NCBI RefSeq assembly: GCF_001905795.1
Contig: NZ_LIXJ01000016.1
Coordinates: forward strand, 198,411-262,410
Direction: 5' to 3'
DNA: 64,000 bases
Source of the DNA: Streptomyces sp. CB01580
GTDB taxonomy: Bacteria > Actinomycetota > Actinomycetes > Streptomycetales > Streptomycetaceae
Position numbers and translations under genes: made by a program. The notes beneath the pieces were generated by a model. That model was given only the letters and a program-made list of their open reading frames with translations. It was not told where the DNA came from and made no database searches. This document shows positions 1 to 9,040 of the stretch, piece after piece (positions within the stretch are counted from its first letter, which is position 1; the number at the start of each line of letters is the position of its first letter).

Positions 1-862
1 TGGCCACGGCCTTCGCGATGAGCGTCTTGCCGCAGCCGGGCGGGCCGTAGAGCAGGATGCCCTTCGGCGGCCGCAGTTCGTGCTCCTTGAAGAGGTCGGG
101 ATGCAGGTAGGGCAGCTCGACCGCGTCCCGGATCAGCTCGATCTGGTCGCCCAGGCCGCCGATCCGGCCGTAGTCGATGTCCGGCACCTCTTCGAGGACG
201 AGCTCCTCGACCTCGCTCTTGGGGACCACTTCGTAGACGTAGCCGGACCTGGGTTCGAGCAGCAGGGCGTCACCGGGGCGGACGGTGGTGTCCAGCAGGG
301 GCTCGGCGAGCCGTACCACCCGCTCCTCGTCGGTGTGCCCGATGACCAGGGCCCGCTCGCCGTCCTCGAGGATCTCCTTGAGGGTGACGATGTCCCCGGC
401 GCGCTCGAATTCCATGGCATCGACCACGTTGAGCGCTTCGTTGAGCATGACTTCCTGGCCGCGCCGGAGTTCGTCGAGCTCGATACTGGGGCTGACGTTC
501 ACCCGGAGCTTGCGGCCCCCGGTGAAGATGTCGCAGGTACCGTCCTCGTTTCCCTGGAGAAACACACCGAAGCCGGCCGGTGGCTGCGCGAGCCGGTCGA
601 CTTCTTCCTTCAGGGCCACGATCTGGTCGCGGGCCTCGCGGAGCGTGTTGGCGAGCCGCTCGTTCTGCGCGGTCACGCCCGCCAGGTTGGTCTGCAACTC
701 GACGATCCGCTCTTCGAGAATCCTCGTATGGCGCGGAGAGTCGGCGAGCTTACGTCGCAGGACGGCGATTTCCTGCTCGAGATAGGCGACCTGGCCGGCT
801 GGGTCTTCGGACCCCCGCCCGGGCCGGATGCCGCGGTTGATGTCGTCGTCGTGGGCTGCCAC
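1..862 (-). CDS. arc: Proteasome-associated AAA ATPase Arc/Mpa, N-terminal part (runs off the window start)
   Basis: Hexameric ring ATPase that unfolds pupylated proteins and feeds them to the 20S proteasome in the cytoplasm. Only the first 287 or so residues are here. The reading frame starts at GTG 862, preceded by a strong GGAGGAGGTGAG ribosome site. Visible order: charged N-terminus, a heptad-rich coiled coil at about residues 25-80, the OB-fold interdomain, the linker with PDIDYGRIGG, and a Walker A motif GPPGCGKT near residue 272. The AAA module is cut by the window edge. The trmI neighbour is the one expected in actinobacteria. Partner genes (pup, prcBA, dop) are not in the window. Confidence 0.96.
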   Translation of the reverse strand, partial: MAAHDDDINRGIRPGRGSEDPAGQVAYLEQEIAVLRRKLADSPRHTRILEERIVELQTNLAGVTAQNERLANTLREARDQIVALKEEVDRLAQPPAGFGVFLQGNEDGTCDIFTGGRKLRVNVSPSIELDELRRGQEVMLNEALNVVDAMEFERAGDIVTLKEILEDGERALVIGHTDEERVVRLAEPLLDTTVRPGDALLLEPRSGYVYEVVPKSEVEELVLEEVPDIDYGRIGGLGDQIELIRDAVELPYLHPDLFKEHELRPPKGILLYGPPGCGKTLIAKAVA

Positions 863-1109
863 GGTCCTCACCTCCTCCAAGGGGAGCTGGACGCTTCCTG
901 ACCCTACCTGGGTGGGTGATGATTGAAACCCCTAGATCACAAAGACTGCGGGGCGTGTCCGATCTTCACCCTTGCGTTCCCCCTCGTCCCTGGGGAATAC
1001 CCACCCTTCAACATCGGAAAGCGGCCGGTTGTATCGTCGAACCGATCAACACACGTCAGGGCCGGCCACTTCTGGTTCGGAAAAGCAGGGAACGACAGGA
1101 GAGACGACC

Positions 1110-1415
1110 GTGCAGCAGGACGCTCCGACCGGCGGCGACGCGCAGGATCTGGAAGTCTGGATCGACCAGGACCTCTGCACGGGGGACGGCATCTGTGTGC
1201 AGTACGCGCCCGAGGTGTTCGAGCTGGACATCGACGGTCTGGCGTATGTGAAGAGCGCCGACGACGAGTTGCTCCAGGACAGCGGGGCGACGACGCCCGT
1301 ACCGCTGCCGCTGCTCCAGGACGTCGTCGATTCGGCCAAGGAATGCCCCGGCGAGTGCATTCACGTGCGTCGCGTCTCGGACAAGGTCGAGGTGTTCGGC
1401 CCCGAGGCCGCCTGA
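1110..1415 (+). CDS. Single-cluster ferredoxin
   Basis: Small soluble electron carrier of 101 residues. The start is GTG 1110, because a purine-rich CAGGAGAG site precedes it and the upstream frame looks non-coding. Cysteine spacing is CTGDGIC near residues 20-26 and CPGEC near residue 81. The second cysteine of a classic 4Fe-4S motif is replaced (CxxDxxC type), which usually marks a [3Fe-4S] cluster. The protein is acidic, as expected of a ferredoxin. The redox partner cannot be read from the context: it sits alone, divergent from arc. Members of this family often serve cytochrome P450s, but none is nearby. Confidence 0.9.
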   Translation: MQQDAPTGGDAQDLEVWIDQDLCTGDGICVQYAPEVFELDIDGLAYVKSADDELLQDSGATTPVPLPLLQDVVDSAKECPGECIHVRRVSDKVEVFGPEAA

Positions 1416-1467
1416 TCCACCGGATCCGGGCGGCCGGTGCCGTGCCGGTTCCGGCCGCCGTGACCGG

Positions 1468-2052
1468 TCAGGCGCCGGCCGTGGTGGCCGGGGCGGTGCC
1501 GGCGGTGCGGACGAAGGCGCCGCCCTGCCAGCGCCAGGTGACCGCTTCGCGCTGGTCGGGGCAGCAGCGGGGCACGTCCTCGGAGGAGTAGCCGAGCAGG
1601 GTGGCGGAGACGACTCCGTCGCGCACCGCCAGAGCGCCGACGCTCATCTGCTGGGCGGGGTCCACCAGGGTCGCCACGACCCTGGGCGCGGCCCCGCTCG
1701 CCTGTGTGAGGACGTAGACGCCGCTGGGCGGGGTGCCGGAACCGGCGGCGCAGCGGACCACGGCGACGGTCTCGGGGCGGCCGTCCCCGTCCAGGTCGCC
1801 CGCGGCCTGCCGGGCGACGGTGTGCTCCAGGCCGCCGCAGTCCAGGGGGTAGGTCGCCCTCAGCGGATCGGGCGCGGCCGCGGGAGCCGGTCCCTGCCCC
1901 GCGGTGGTCCGGGGGGTCGACGCGGATGCCGCGGGCTCCGGCTGGAGCATGCCCGCGGCGGCGACGACGGCCGCCATGGCCGCCGCGGTGGCGAGCCAGT
2001 GCAGCGGCCTGCTGTCGGTGTGCGCGAGGTCCGGGAGCTCGGAGGTCTGCAC
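1468..2052 (-). CDS. Secreted or membrane-anchored protein of unknown function
   Basis: Predicted 194-residue exported protein. GTG 2052 is chosen over an earlier ATG because AGGAGA lies at the right distance and the upstream frame is proline/arginine rich. A hydrophobic stretch (LATAAAMAAVVAAAG, about residues 16-30) is the signal or anchor. The mature part contains DLDGDGRPE, an FG-GAP/calcium-loop-like motif common in secreted beta-propeller or VCBS-type proteins, then VAVVRC and a CCPDQ pair. I do not recognise a characterised family. It lies downstream of trmI but is separated from it by a strong terminator, so it probably has its own promoter. Confidence 0.7.
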   Translation of the reverse strand: MQTSELPDLAHTDSRPLHWLATAAAMAAVVAAAGMLQPEPAASASTPRTTAGQGPAPAAAPDPLRATYPLDCGGLEHTVARQAAGDLDGDGRPETVAVVRCAAGSGTPPSGVYVLTQASGAAPRVVATLVDPAQQMSVGALAVRDGVVSATLLGYSSEDVPRCCPDQREAVTWRWQGGAFVRTAGTAPATTAGA

Positions 2053-2218
2053 GCGGGATGTCTCCTGTGGTTCCTGTGGACGAGGATGCCCCGGGCCGGG
2101 CCGCGGCCTCCGGGAGGCGTCCGCGACGGCGTGGGAGCGGCCAGCATCGTGCCACACCGGGCGGAGCGGTGGAAACGGTGGGGTCGGCACGGATGACTGT
2201 CCGTAGGGACAACGAAGG

Positions 2219-2268
2219 GGCGCCGCCGCCGAGTTCCCGGGTCGGTCCGGGAACTCGGCGGCGGCGCC
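2219..2268. terminator. 22-bp perfect hairpin between trmI and the secreted-protein gene
   Basis: Left arm 2219-2240 and right arm 2247-2268 are exact complements with a 6-base loop (GTCGGT). It follows the trmI stop codon on the minus strand, so it most likely ends trmI transcription. There is no T tract, which is usual for streptomycete terminators. Confidence 0.75.
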
Positions 2269-2310
2269 GGTACGTTGCGCGGCCCGGCCGCGCTCGGATG
2301 CGCGAAGGGC

Positions 2311-3219
2311 TCAGCCGCGCGAGGAGGAGCCGCTCTGGCTGCCGGGACCGTCGTAGTCCTCGCCGTAGGCGCCCTTGGCGGGGCGGCGGCGGCGCAGCGG
2401 GGGCTCCACGCCGTCGGCCAGACGGCGGGCGGTGACGAGGAAGCCGGTGTGGCCGATCATGCGGTGGTCCGGGCGGACGGCCAGGCCCTCGACGTGCCAG
2501 TTGCGGATCATCGACTCCCAGGGCTGCGGTTCGGCGAAGCAGCCGGTCTCACGGATGGACTCGACGGTCCGCGCGAGCTGGGTGGTGGTCGCGACGTACG
2601 CGCAGACGATGCCGCCGGGCACGAGCGCCTTGGAGACGGCCTCCAGGCACTCCCAGGGGGCGAGCATGTCGAGGACGACCCGGTCGACGTCGGTGTCCGA
2701 GAGGTTGTCCTGGAGGTCGCCGACGGTCAACTGCCAGGCGGGGTGGGGTTCGCCGAAGTAGCGCTCCACGTTCTGCCGGGCGATCTCGGCGAAGTCCTCG
2801 CGGCGCTCGTAGGAGTGCAGCATGCCCTGCTCGCCGATGGCGCGGAGCAGGAAGGTGGACAGCGAGCCGGAACCGACGCCGGCCTCCACGACGCGGGCGC
2901 CGGGGAAGATGTCGGCGAAGGCCAGGATCTGCCCCGCGTCCTTGGGGTAGACCACGGCGGCGCCGCGGGGCATGGACAGGACGTAGTCGGGGAGCAGGGG
3001 GCGCAGCGCGAGGTAGGCGACGTTTCCCGTGGTTCGGACAACACTGCCCTCGGGGGCACCGATCAGCTCGTCGTGCGGGAAGGAACCCTTGTGGGTGTGG
3101 AAGTTCTTTCCGGCTTCGAGCGTGAAGGTGTAGTGGCGTCCCTTGGGATCGGTGAGCTGGACCTGGTCCCCGACCTTGAAGGGCCCGCGTCGGCGGGCGG
3201 CACCGGTCGGTTCAGACAT
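2311..3219 (-). CDS. trmI: tRNA (adenine-58-N1)-methyltransferase TrmI
   Basis: Methylates N1 of A58 in the T-loop of tRNAs using S-adenosylmethionine; active as a homotetramer in the family. The 302 residues show the N-terminal OB-like domain (FKVGDQVQLTDPKGRHYTF, about 14-32), the SAM-binding motif EAGVGSGSL at 112-120, and the conserved D-L-D-P-like region VDRVVDMLAPW-type segment further on. Length matches the family. The C-terminus ends in a low-complexity arginine/serine tail. The gene is monocistronic here and sits between the site-2 protease and arc, as in other actinobacteria. Confidence 0.95.
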   Translation of the reverse strand: MSEPTGAARRRGPFKVGDQVQLTDPKGRHYTFTLEAGKNFHTHKGSFPHDELIGAPEGSVVRTTGNVAYLALRPLLPDYVLSMPRGAAVVYPKDAGQILAFADIFPGARVVEAGVGSGSLSTFLLRAIGEQGMLHSYERREDFAEIARQNVERYFGEPHPAWQLTVGDLQDNLSDTDVDRVVLDMLAPWECLEAVSKALVPGGIVCAYVATTTQLARTVESIRETGCFAEPQPWESMIRNWHVEGLAVRPDHRMIGHTGFLVTARRLADGVEPPLRRRRPAKGAYGEDYDGPGSQSGSSSRG

Positions 3220-3294
3220 GTGACCAGCGTACCGGTGATTCGCGGTGCTCCGGCCGCGAGCCGGGCGGCTGCGGGGCCCCGGCCGGGCCCGTGG

Positions 3295-4545
3295 TCAGGC
3301 GGCGGGCCTGGCCAGGGCGGCGACGAACGCCCGCTCGACGTCGGCGGTGGAGAGCACCCCGTAGATCTCGCCGGTCTCCTCGACCACGAGGTACTCGGTG
3401 GCGGGGGTGGCCCTGAGCCGGTCCAGAAGCGCCTCGCCGGCCAGTTCGGCGGAGACCTTCATGCCGTCGGTGAGGTCCTGGGAGAGTCCGCTCACGGCGA
3501 CCCACGGGCGGCGGTGCTGGGGCACGGAGACGATGGCCGCCTCCCGGACGACGCCCGTGGGTTCGCCGTGCCCGTCGACGACGACGAGGGCGCGGGCACC
3601 CGCCTCGTTGGCCCGGCGCAGGGCCTCCGACAGCGGGGTGTCCGCCTCCACGGGGACGGCACGCCGGGTGAGGGTGCGGGCGCGCAGTTCGGGGAGGTGT
3701 TCGCGCAGCCTTGCCATGCGCAGGCTGTTGCCGGCGCCGGTCCAGATGATGGCGGCGAGGATGGCGGCGAGCAGCGCGTCGGTGACGGTGTCCGTGCCGC
3801 TGAGGTCGCGGGGGTCGTTCCCGAAGGAGCCGGTGTGGGTGAGCAGCGGGAGGCCGATGAGGGTGACGACGGCGAGGGCGCGGCCGACCCAGGCGGCGGC
3901 GACGGTGCCGCTCATCGGACGGCCGGTGATCTTCCAGACGACGGCGCGGAGCATGCGTCCGCCGTCGAGGGGCAGACCGGGGAGCAGGTTGAACGCGGCC
4001 ACCAGGAGGTTGGAGATCATCAGGCCGGCGAGGACGACGCCGGGGACGGTGCCGGGTTCGACCAGGCCCATCCCGGCGTAGAAGAGACCGGCGAGCACCA
4101 GGGAGAGCAGCGGGCCGACGAAGGCCAGCATGAATTCGCGGCCGGGGGTCTCGGTCTCCTTCTCGATCTCGGAGACGCCACCGAAGAACTGGAGCTGGAT
4201 GCGGCGGACCGGCAGCCCGTAGCGCAGCGCCACGACCGTGTGGGCGAGCTCGTGGACGAGCACGGAGGCGTAGAAGGCGATCGCGAAGAAGAGGGAGACC
4301 AGGTAGCGGGCCGCGCCGAGTTCGGGCAGCACCCGTTCGAGCTGGCCGCCGAAGACCCAGGTGATCAGCGCCGCCACGACGAACCAGCTGGGCGCGACGT
4401 ACACGGGCACCCCGAAGAGACGGCCCATGAGGAGGCCGCCTCCGGGCTCTTCGGGGCGGCGCGGTCCGCCCTTGTCCGGGCCGGTCCCGGGGGCCTGTCC
4501 CCCCGCGCCGGGGTGCGGGCGCCCGCTGTCGCCGCTCTCGTCCAC
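3295..4545 (-). CDS. Site-2 protease family membrane metalloprotease with C-terminal CBS pair
   Basis: Intramembrane zinc protease (M50, Rip3/SpoIVFB-like) of 416 residues. The zinc motif HELAH is at about 98-102 in a transmembrane segment, and the second motif NLLPGLPLDGG is near 186-196. Several hydrophobic helices lie between about 45 and 275. Two CBS repeats fill the C-terminus (about 290-410), suggesting nucleotide or ligand control. GTG 4545 is preferred (AAGGGA upstream) over ATG 4581, which has no ribosome site. The substrate is unknown; family members cleave anti-sigma factors or membrane proteins. Its 5' end diverges from the RecB-type nuclease gene. Confidence 0.9.
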   Translation of the reverse strand: MDESGDSGRPHPGAGGQAPGTGPDKGGPRRPEEPGGGLLMGRLFGVPVYVAPSWFVVAALITWVFGGQLERVLPELGAARYLVSLFFAIAFYASVLVHELAHTVVALRYGLPVRRIQLQFFGGVSEIEKETETPGREFMLAFVGPLLSLVLAGLFYAGMGLVEPGTVPGVVLAGLMISNLLVAAFNLLPGLPLDGGRMLRAVVWKITGRPMSGTVAAAWVGRALAVVTLIGLPLLTHTGSFGNDPRDLSGTDTVTDALLAAILAAIIWTGAGNSLRMARLREHLPELRARTLTRRAVPVEADTPLSEALRRANEAGARALVVVDGHGEPTGVVREAAIVSVPQHRRPWVAVSGLSQDLTDGMKVSAELAGEALLDRLRATPATEYLVVEETGEIYGVLSTADVERAFVAALARPAA

Positions 4546-4649
4546 GAGGTCCCTTCGGTCGGTGCCCTGTTTCACGATCATGCCGTGTCCGGGGGTGTGT
4601 GGTCGATGGTAAGCCGACGGATGTCCGTGGCGGGCCGTAGGGTCTTCGC

Positions 4650-5561
4650 ATGACCTCCCTGCCGCGACCGGCCCAGCCGCCCTCGTCCCTCTCGCCGTCG
4701 CGGGCCGGCGATTTCATGCAGTGTCCTCTGCTGTACCGCTTCCGGGTCATCGACAGGCTGCCGGAGAAGCCGAGCGAGGCGGCCACCCGGGGGACGCTGG
4801 TGCACGCGGTCCTGGAACGCCTCTTCGACGCCCCGGCGGCGGAGCGCACGACCCGCAGGGCGACGGCGCTGATCCCCGCGCAGTGGGACCGGCTGCTGGA
4901 GTCGAGGCCGGAGCTGTCGGAACTGTTCACGGAGGATGCCGGGGACGAGCGCCTGGCGCGCTGGCTCTCGGAGGCGGAGCGCCTGGTGGAGCGGTGGTTC
5001 TCGCTGGAGGACCCGACGCGCCTGGAGCCCGCGGAGCGGGAACTGTTCGTCGAGACGGAGCTGGAGTCGGGGCTGCGGCTGCGCGGGGTGATCGACCGGA
5101 TCGATGTGGCGCCGACAGGTGAGGTCCGGATCGTGGACTACAAGACGGGCAAGGCGCCGCGTCCGGAGTACGCGGAGGGCGCGCTCTTCCAGATGAAGTT
5201 CTACGCCCTGGTGGTCTGGCGGCTGAAGGGCGTGGTGCCGCGCCGGCTCCAACTGGTCTATCTCGGCAGCGGGGACGTCGTCACGTACGACCCGGTGGTG
5301 GGCGATCTGGAGCGGGTCGAGCGCAAGCTGCTGGCGCTGTGGGAGGCGATCCGGGTCGCGACGGAGACGGGCGAGTGGCGGCCGCGGCCGACGAAGCTGT
5401 GCGGCTGGTGCGACCACCAGGCGGTCTGCCCCGAATTCGGCGGGACTCCCCCGGTGTATCCGCTGTCGGTACGCCCGGCTGAGTCCGGTCAGGATGTCCA
5501 GGGCAGAATGGACCGGGCCCGCGCCGAGGCCGCCGGGCCCGTGACCGTCGAGGGACCCTGA
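4650..5561 (+). CDS. RecB-family PD-(D/E)XK nuclease with Fe-S cysteines
   Basis: 303-residue nuclease of the type seen in the C-terminus of RecB/AddB. Seen motifs: Cys25 in MQCPLLYRF, a conserved His in GTLVHAVLE, GVIDRID near 142-148, and the catalytic DYKTGK at about 162-167. Three cysteines follow in CGWCDHQAVC (about 251-260). Together with Cys25 they form the AddB-type pattern that holds a 4Fe-4S cluster. It is a stand-alone nuclease domain without helicase. The start ATG 4650 has little ribosome site. A response regulator follows after 9 bases, so the two are probably cotranscribed. Role in DNA repair is inferred from the family. Confidence 0.9.
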   Translation: MTSLPRPAQPPSSLSPSRAGDFMQCPLLYRFRVIDRLPEKPSEAATRGTLVHAVLERLFDAPAAERTTRRATALIPAQWDRLLESRPELSELFTEDAGDERLARWLSEAERLVERWFSLEDPTRLEPAERELFVETELESGLRLRGVIDRIDVAPTGEVRIVDYKTGKAPRPEYAEGALFQMKFYALVVWRLKGVVPRRLQLVYLGSGDVVTYDPVVGDLERVERKLLALWEAIRVATETGEWRPRPTKLCGWCDHQAVCPEFGGTPPVYPLSVRPAESGQDVQGRMDRARAEAAGPVTVEGP

Positions 5562-5570
5562 GGAGACCTT

Positions 5571-6242
5571 GTGGCAATCCGCGTCCTGCTGGTCGACGAC
5601 CAGCCGCTGCTGCGCACCGGATTCCGGATGATCCTGGAGGCGGAGAGCGATATCGCGGTGGTGGGTGAGGCCGGGGACGGCCTCCAGGCTCTCGATCAGG
5701 TGCGGGCGCTCCAGCCCGATGTGGTGCTGATGGACATCCGCATGCCGCGGATGGACGGCGTGGAGGCGACGCGGCAGATCACCGGTCCGGACCGGGACGG
5801 TCCGGCGAAGGTGCTGGTGCTGACCACGTTCGATCTCGACGAGTACGTGGTGGAGGCGCTGCGCGCCGGTGCCAGCGGCTTCCTGCTGAAGGACGCCCCG
5901 GCCAACGAGCTGGTGCAGGCGATCCGTGTGGTCGCGGCGGGCGAGGCGATGCTGGCCCCGAGCGTCACCCGCAGGCTGCTCGACAAGTACGCGGACCACC
6001 TTCCCTCGGGCGAGGAGCCGCTGCCGGACACACTGCACACGCTGACGGACCGCGAGGTCGAGGTGCTGAAGCTGGTGGCGCGCGGGCTGTCGAACGCCGA
6101 GATCGCCGCGGACCTCTTCGTCAGCGAGACGACGGTCAAGACGCATGTCGGCCATGTGCTGACCAAGCTCGGTCTGCGCGACCGGGTGCAGGCGGCCGTG
6201 TACGCCTACGAGAGCGGTCTGGTGCGACCCGGCGCCCAGTGA
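5571..6242 (+). CDS. Orphan NarL/LuxR-family response regulator
   Basis: DNA-binding response regulator, 223 residues. The receiver domain has the acidic pair DD at 9-10, the phospho-acceptor Asp55 in LMDIRMPRMDG, and the conserved Lys in FLLKDAP near 106. A LuxR-type helix-turn-helix fills about 155-215 (LTDREVEVLKLVARGLSNAEI and TTVKTHVGHVLTKLG). GTG 5571 has GAGGAGA upstream. No histidine kinase lies next to it, so its partner is elsewhere or it is activated otherwise. The 9-base gap to the nuclease gene suggests one transcript. Targets are unknown. Confidence 0.93.
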   Translation: MAIRVLLVDDQPLLRTGFRMILEAESDIAVVGEAGDGLQALDQVRALQPDVVLMDIRMPRMDGVEATRQITGPDRDGPAKVLVLTTFDLDEYVVEALRAGASGFLLKDAPANELVQAIRVVAAGEAMLAPSVTRRLLDKYADHLPSGEEPLPDTLHTLTDREVEVLKLVARGLSNAEIAADLFVSETTVKTHVGHVLTKLGLRDRVQAAVYAYESGLVRPGAQ

Positions 6243-6276
6243 CCGGCGTGCGCCCCGACGCCCGGTGAAATGGCCT

Positions 6277-6314
6277 GCGCCCCGGTGACCGGTGTGCGGC
6301 CGGGGCCGGGGCGC
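6277..6314. terminator. Hairpin between convergent genes
   Basis: GCGCCCCGG at 6277-6285 pairs with CCGGGGCGC at 6306-6314. It lies between the 3' ends of the response regulator and the solute-binding protein gene and could serve both directions. Confidence 0.55.
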
Positions 6315-6353
6315 GTTCGTCGGGCCGGGGCCGCGACCGCGTGCCGCCGTGTC

Positions 6354-7952
6354 TCAGACGGCGTCGCGGCTCAGCTCCCACAGCCGTATCTCGGCAGCGG
6401 AGTTGACCGCCCATTCGACGCCGTTGAGTCCCGTCCGGGAGGCTGCGTACTGCTTGCCCTGCCAGATGGGCAGGACGGGGACGTCGTCGGCGACGATGTC
6501 CTGGAGCCGCCGGAAGGTCTTCGCCGCGGCGCTGCGGTCGGTCTCGCGGCGGGTCTGCGGAATGAGCGTGTTCTGCGCCAGGGCCGACTTGTAGGGCGAG
6601 TTCAGGAAGTTGTTCCGGTCGAGGAACGGTGCCGTGTAGTTGTCCGGGTCGGGGAAGTCGGGGAACCAGCCGAATCCGTAGACGGCGTAGTCTCCGCGCA
6701 CTTGCGCCGGCCGGAACCGGGCCCAGTCCGTTCCCTGGATGCGGACGTCGAACAGCCCGCTGTCGTTGAACTGCTTCTGCAGGGCCCGGAACTCGGCGGC
6801 GGTGGAGGCGCCGAAGTGGTCGGTCGTGTAGTGGAGCGTGAGCTTCACCGGGGTGGGTACGCCCGCCGCCCGCAGGATCGCCTTGGCCTTCGCGGTGCCG
6901 GGTTCGCCGTACTTGTTGTAGAACGAGTTGGTGTGCGCGGCAATGCCCGAGGGGATCAACGAGTACAGCGGTTCGGCGGTGGTGCCGTACACCTTGTCCG
7001 CGATCTCCCCGCGGTCGACGACCTGGGCCATGGCCTGGCGGACCGCCTTGTTCCGAACGGCCGGGTCGTCGGTGTCGAAGCCGAGGTAGCGGATGGCGAG
7101 GCCGGGCATCTCGGTGAGCCTGACGCCGTCGGCGGGATCGTCGAGCAGTCGCCGGGACTGCTCGGGCGACATGGTGCGGGTCATCATGTCGATCCGATTG
7201 TCGTCGAACGCCTTCCCCATCGCGTCCGCGCCGGGGAAGAGGTCCAGTTCGACCCGGTCGTTGCGCACATGCAGGTCGCCCTTGTAGCGGGGGTTCCTGG
7301 TGAAGACGACCTTGACCACCCGGTCGTGCTCGACCTGCGGCTTCATGGTGTACGGGCCGGAGCCGTCGACCTGGAAGCCGGTGCGCGGGGACTTCGCGGC
7401 GTACCTGGCACGCGGCACGATCCCGGCGACCGGGGTGGCGAGCTTGTACGGGAACGTGGCGTCGGGCGCGCGGAGGTGGAAGACGATCTCCCGCTCCCCC
7501 TGCGTCTCGACGGTGTCGATGCCGGACAGCAGGGCCACCGGGCCGTTCGGGGCGTCGATGCCGATGACCCGGTCGATCGAGTACTTCACGTCGTCGGGGG
7601 TGACGGGGGTGCCGTCGGCGAAGGTGAGGCCGGGGCGCAGCCTGCAGCGGTAGCTCTCGTTCTGGGTGTCCGTGAAGCCGCAGCTCTCCGCGGCCTCGGG
7701 CACCGGTCGGCCACCGCCGCGCGGTACGTGCAGGAGGGACTGGACGGTCTGGCGGAGGACGTTCCACACGCCCGCGTCGTACCCGACCGCGGGGTCGAAG
7801 GGCGCGGGGTCGTCCTCGGTCGCGACGAACCGGTCGGTGGTGCCGAGGACGATCGCGGCCCGGCCGCCGTCGTCCTCGGACGCGCCGCACCCGGCGAGCA
7901 CGGGCGCGAGCACGCACGCGACGGTCGGCAGCACCAGGGTCTTGCGTTTCAT
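6354..7952 (-). CDS. ABC transporter solute-binding lipoprotein, peptide/nickel (DppA/OppA) family
   Basis: 532-residue extracytoplasmic substrate-binding protein. ATG 7952 has GGGAGAG upstream and opens a lipoprotein signal: MKRKTL, a hydrophobic stretch and the lipobox LAGC with Cys22 as the lipidated residue. The mature protein has the family-5 features: a start like VLGTTDRF, GLTFADGTPVTPDDVKYS near 120, and FPDFPDPDNY late in the sequence. No permease or ATPase genes adjoin it, so the transporter parts must be elsewhere or the protein works with a shared system. The ligand, probably an oligopeptide, cannot be told from sequence. Confidence 0.92.
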   Translation of the reverse strand: MKRKTLVLPTVACVLAPVLAGCGASEDDGGRAAIVLGTTDRFVATEDDPAPFDPAVGYDAGVWNVLRQTVQSLLHVPRGGGRPVPEAAESCGFTDTQNESYRCRLRPGLTFADGTPVTPDDVKYSIDRVIGIDAPNGPVALLSGIDTVETQGEREIVFHLRAPDATFPYKLATPVAGIVPRARYAAKSPRTGFQVDGSGPYTMKPQVEHDRVVKVVFTRNPRYKGDLHVRNDRVELDLFPGADAMGKAFDDNRIDMMTRTMSPEQSRRLLDDPADGVRLTEMPGLAIRYLGFDTDDPAVRNKAVRQAMAQVVDRGEIADKVYGTTAEPLYSLIPSGIAAHTNSFYNKYGEPGTAKAKAILRAAGVPTPVKLTLHYTTDHFGASTAAEFRALQKQFNDSGLFDVRIQGTDWARFRPAQVRGDYAVYGFGWFPDFPDPDNYTAPFLDRNNFLNSPYKSALAQNTLIPQTRRETDRSAAAKTFRRLQDIVADDVPVLPIWQGKQYAASRTGLNGVEWAVNSAAEIRLWELSRDAV

Positions 7953-8320
7953 CTCGGTGGCTCTCCCTCGTCCGGGCATCGGGAGAGCGACCTTAGCGGG
8001 CCGGGCCGGTCACGCCCGGTCGCCGCCGCACGACGCGTGACCGGACGGTTATGGAGAATGACGGCGAGCCGATTTCCCTGCCCCGGAATTCACCCCCCCA
8101 GAAAGGGACCAAACGGGACAATCCAAAGCGGCAAAAGGGGCACCAGGGAAGATCCTGGGAGTCTTCCGTGAGAAATTCGGTGACCAACCTCACGCCCGCT
8201 CCAATTCCTCCCCTGTTCGTCCGTCCGGGATTTTCCCACGCGGGTGCGACAGGAAAAGCACGAGCTCCCGCCGAGTTCTTTCGATTCGTTCACAGGAAAT
8301 CCCGGGAATTGATCACGTGT
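7953..8320. other. 368-base intergenic region upstream of the solute-binding lipoprotein gene
   Basis: Noticeably richer in A/T than its surroundings, especially 8090-8300. It should hold the promoter of the lipoprotein gene. A 66-codon frame on the minus strand (GTG 8193 down to 7993, GGAG nearby) uses rare codons such as TTT, TTG and ATA and resembles nothing I know. I do not call it a gene. No clear riboswitch or operator is visible. Confidence 0.5.
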
Positions 8321-9013
8321 TCATCTGATCAGGCCCCGGAGGAAGGCGAGGTCGACCTCCTCCAGCGAACGCACGACCACCCGGCCGTCGGCCGGGGCGA
8401 TCGGCGCGACGGAGGGCACGGCGACCACCCGGCAGCCCGCCGCCTCCGCGGCCGCCACTCCGGTGGCGGTGTCCTCGATGACCGCGCAGCGTCCGGGTTC
8501 GGCCCCGAAGCCGGAGGCGGCGGTCAGGTAGGGCTCCGGGTGCGGCTTGGTGCGGGTGACCTCGTCGCCCGCGACGCTCATGGCGAAGTGGTGGTGGCCC
8601 ACCGATTCCAGCACCCGGTCGATGATCCGCCGGTGCGAGGCGGAGACCAGGGCGGTGGGGATGTCGTGCCGGACCAGCTCCGCCAGCAGCCGCTTCGCCC
8701 CCGGCATCAGCGGCACGCCGCGGTCGAGGCGCCTCTCGAAGCGGTCGTTGAGCAGCACGGTGAGCTCGGCGAGGGTGATGTCCGCGCCGGTCACGTCCAT
8801 GAGGTAGCCCGCGCTGCGGGTCATCGGTCCGCCGACCACCACGTCGCGCCATGCCTCGTCGAGCTGGTGGCCGAGCTCGGCGAAGACCTCCACCTCGGCC
8901 TCCCACCAGAAGCCCTCGGTGTCGACGAGGGTGCCGTCCATGTCGAGCAGGACGGCCTGCAGCGCGGCGCCTTCGGCCGTGCGGGTCATGGACGCGGGGA
9001 CCGTGCTGGTCAT
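8321..9013 (-). CDS. HAD-family phosphatase, beta-phosphoglucomutase-like
   Basis: 230-residue HAD hydrolase. The nucleophile motif is LLDMDGTLVDTE (Asp24 and Asp26), a helical cap follows, then motif II Ser/Thr in TALVSASH, and motif III/IV with Lys in VTRTKPHPEPY and Asp in CAVIEDT. This layout is subfamily I with a four-helix cap, as in beta-phosphoglucomutase and phosphatases of small sugar phosphates. ATG 9013 is chosen because GGAAGG sits about 8 bases upstream, while GTG 9022 overlaps that site. It lies just downstream of metH on the same strand with a hairpin between. Substrate unknown. Confidence 0.9.
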   Translation of the reverse strand: MTSTVPASMTRTAEGAALQAVLLDMDGTLVDTEGFWWEAEVEVFAELGHQLDEAWRDVVVGGPMTRSAGYLMDVTGADITLAELTVLLNDRFERRLDRGVPLMPGAKRLLAELVRHDIPTALVSASHRRIIDRVLESVGHHHFAMSVAGDEVTRTKPHPEPYLTAASGFGAEPGRCAVIEDTATGVAAAEAAGCRVVAVPSVAPIAPADGRVVVRSLEEVDLAFLRGLIR

Positions 9014-9040
9014 CCGGCACACCTTCCGTGAGGGACGAGA

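Noticed and set aside
7993..8193. 66-codon minus-strand frame upstream of the solute-binding lipoprotein gene
   Set aside because: A GGAG lies near its GTG, but codon use is unlike the neighbours and no homology is apparent, so it is noted only as possible.
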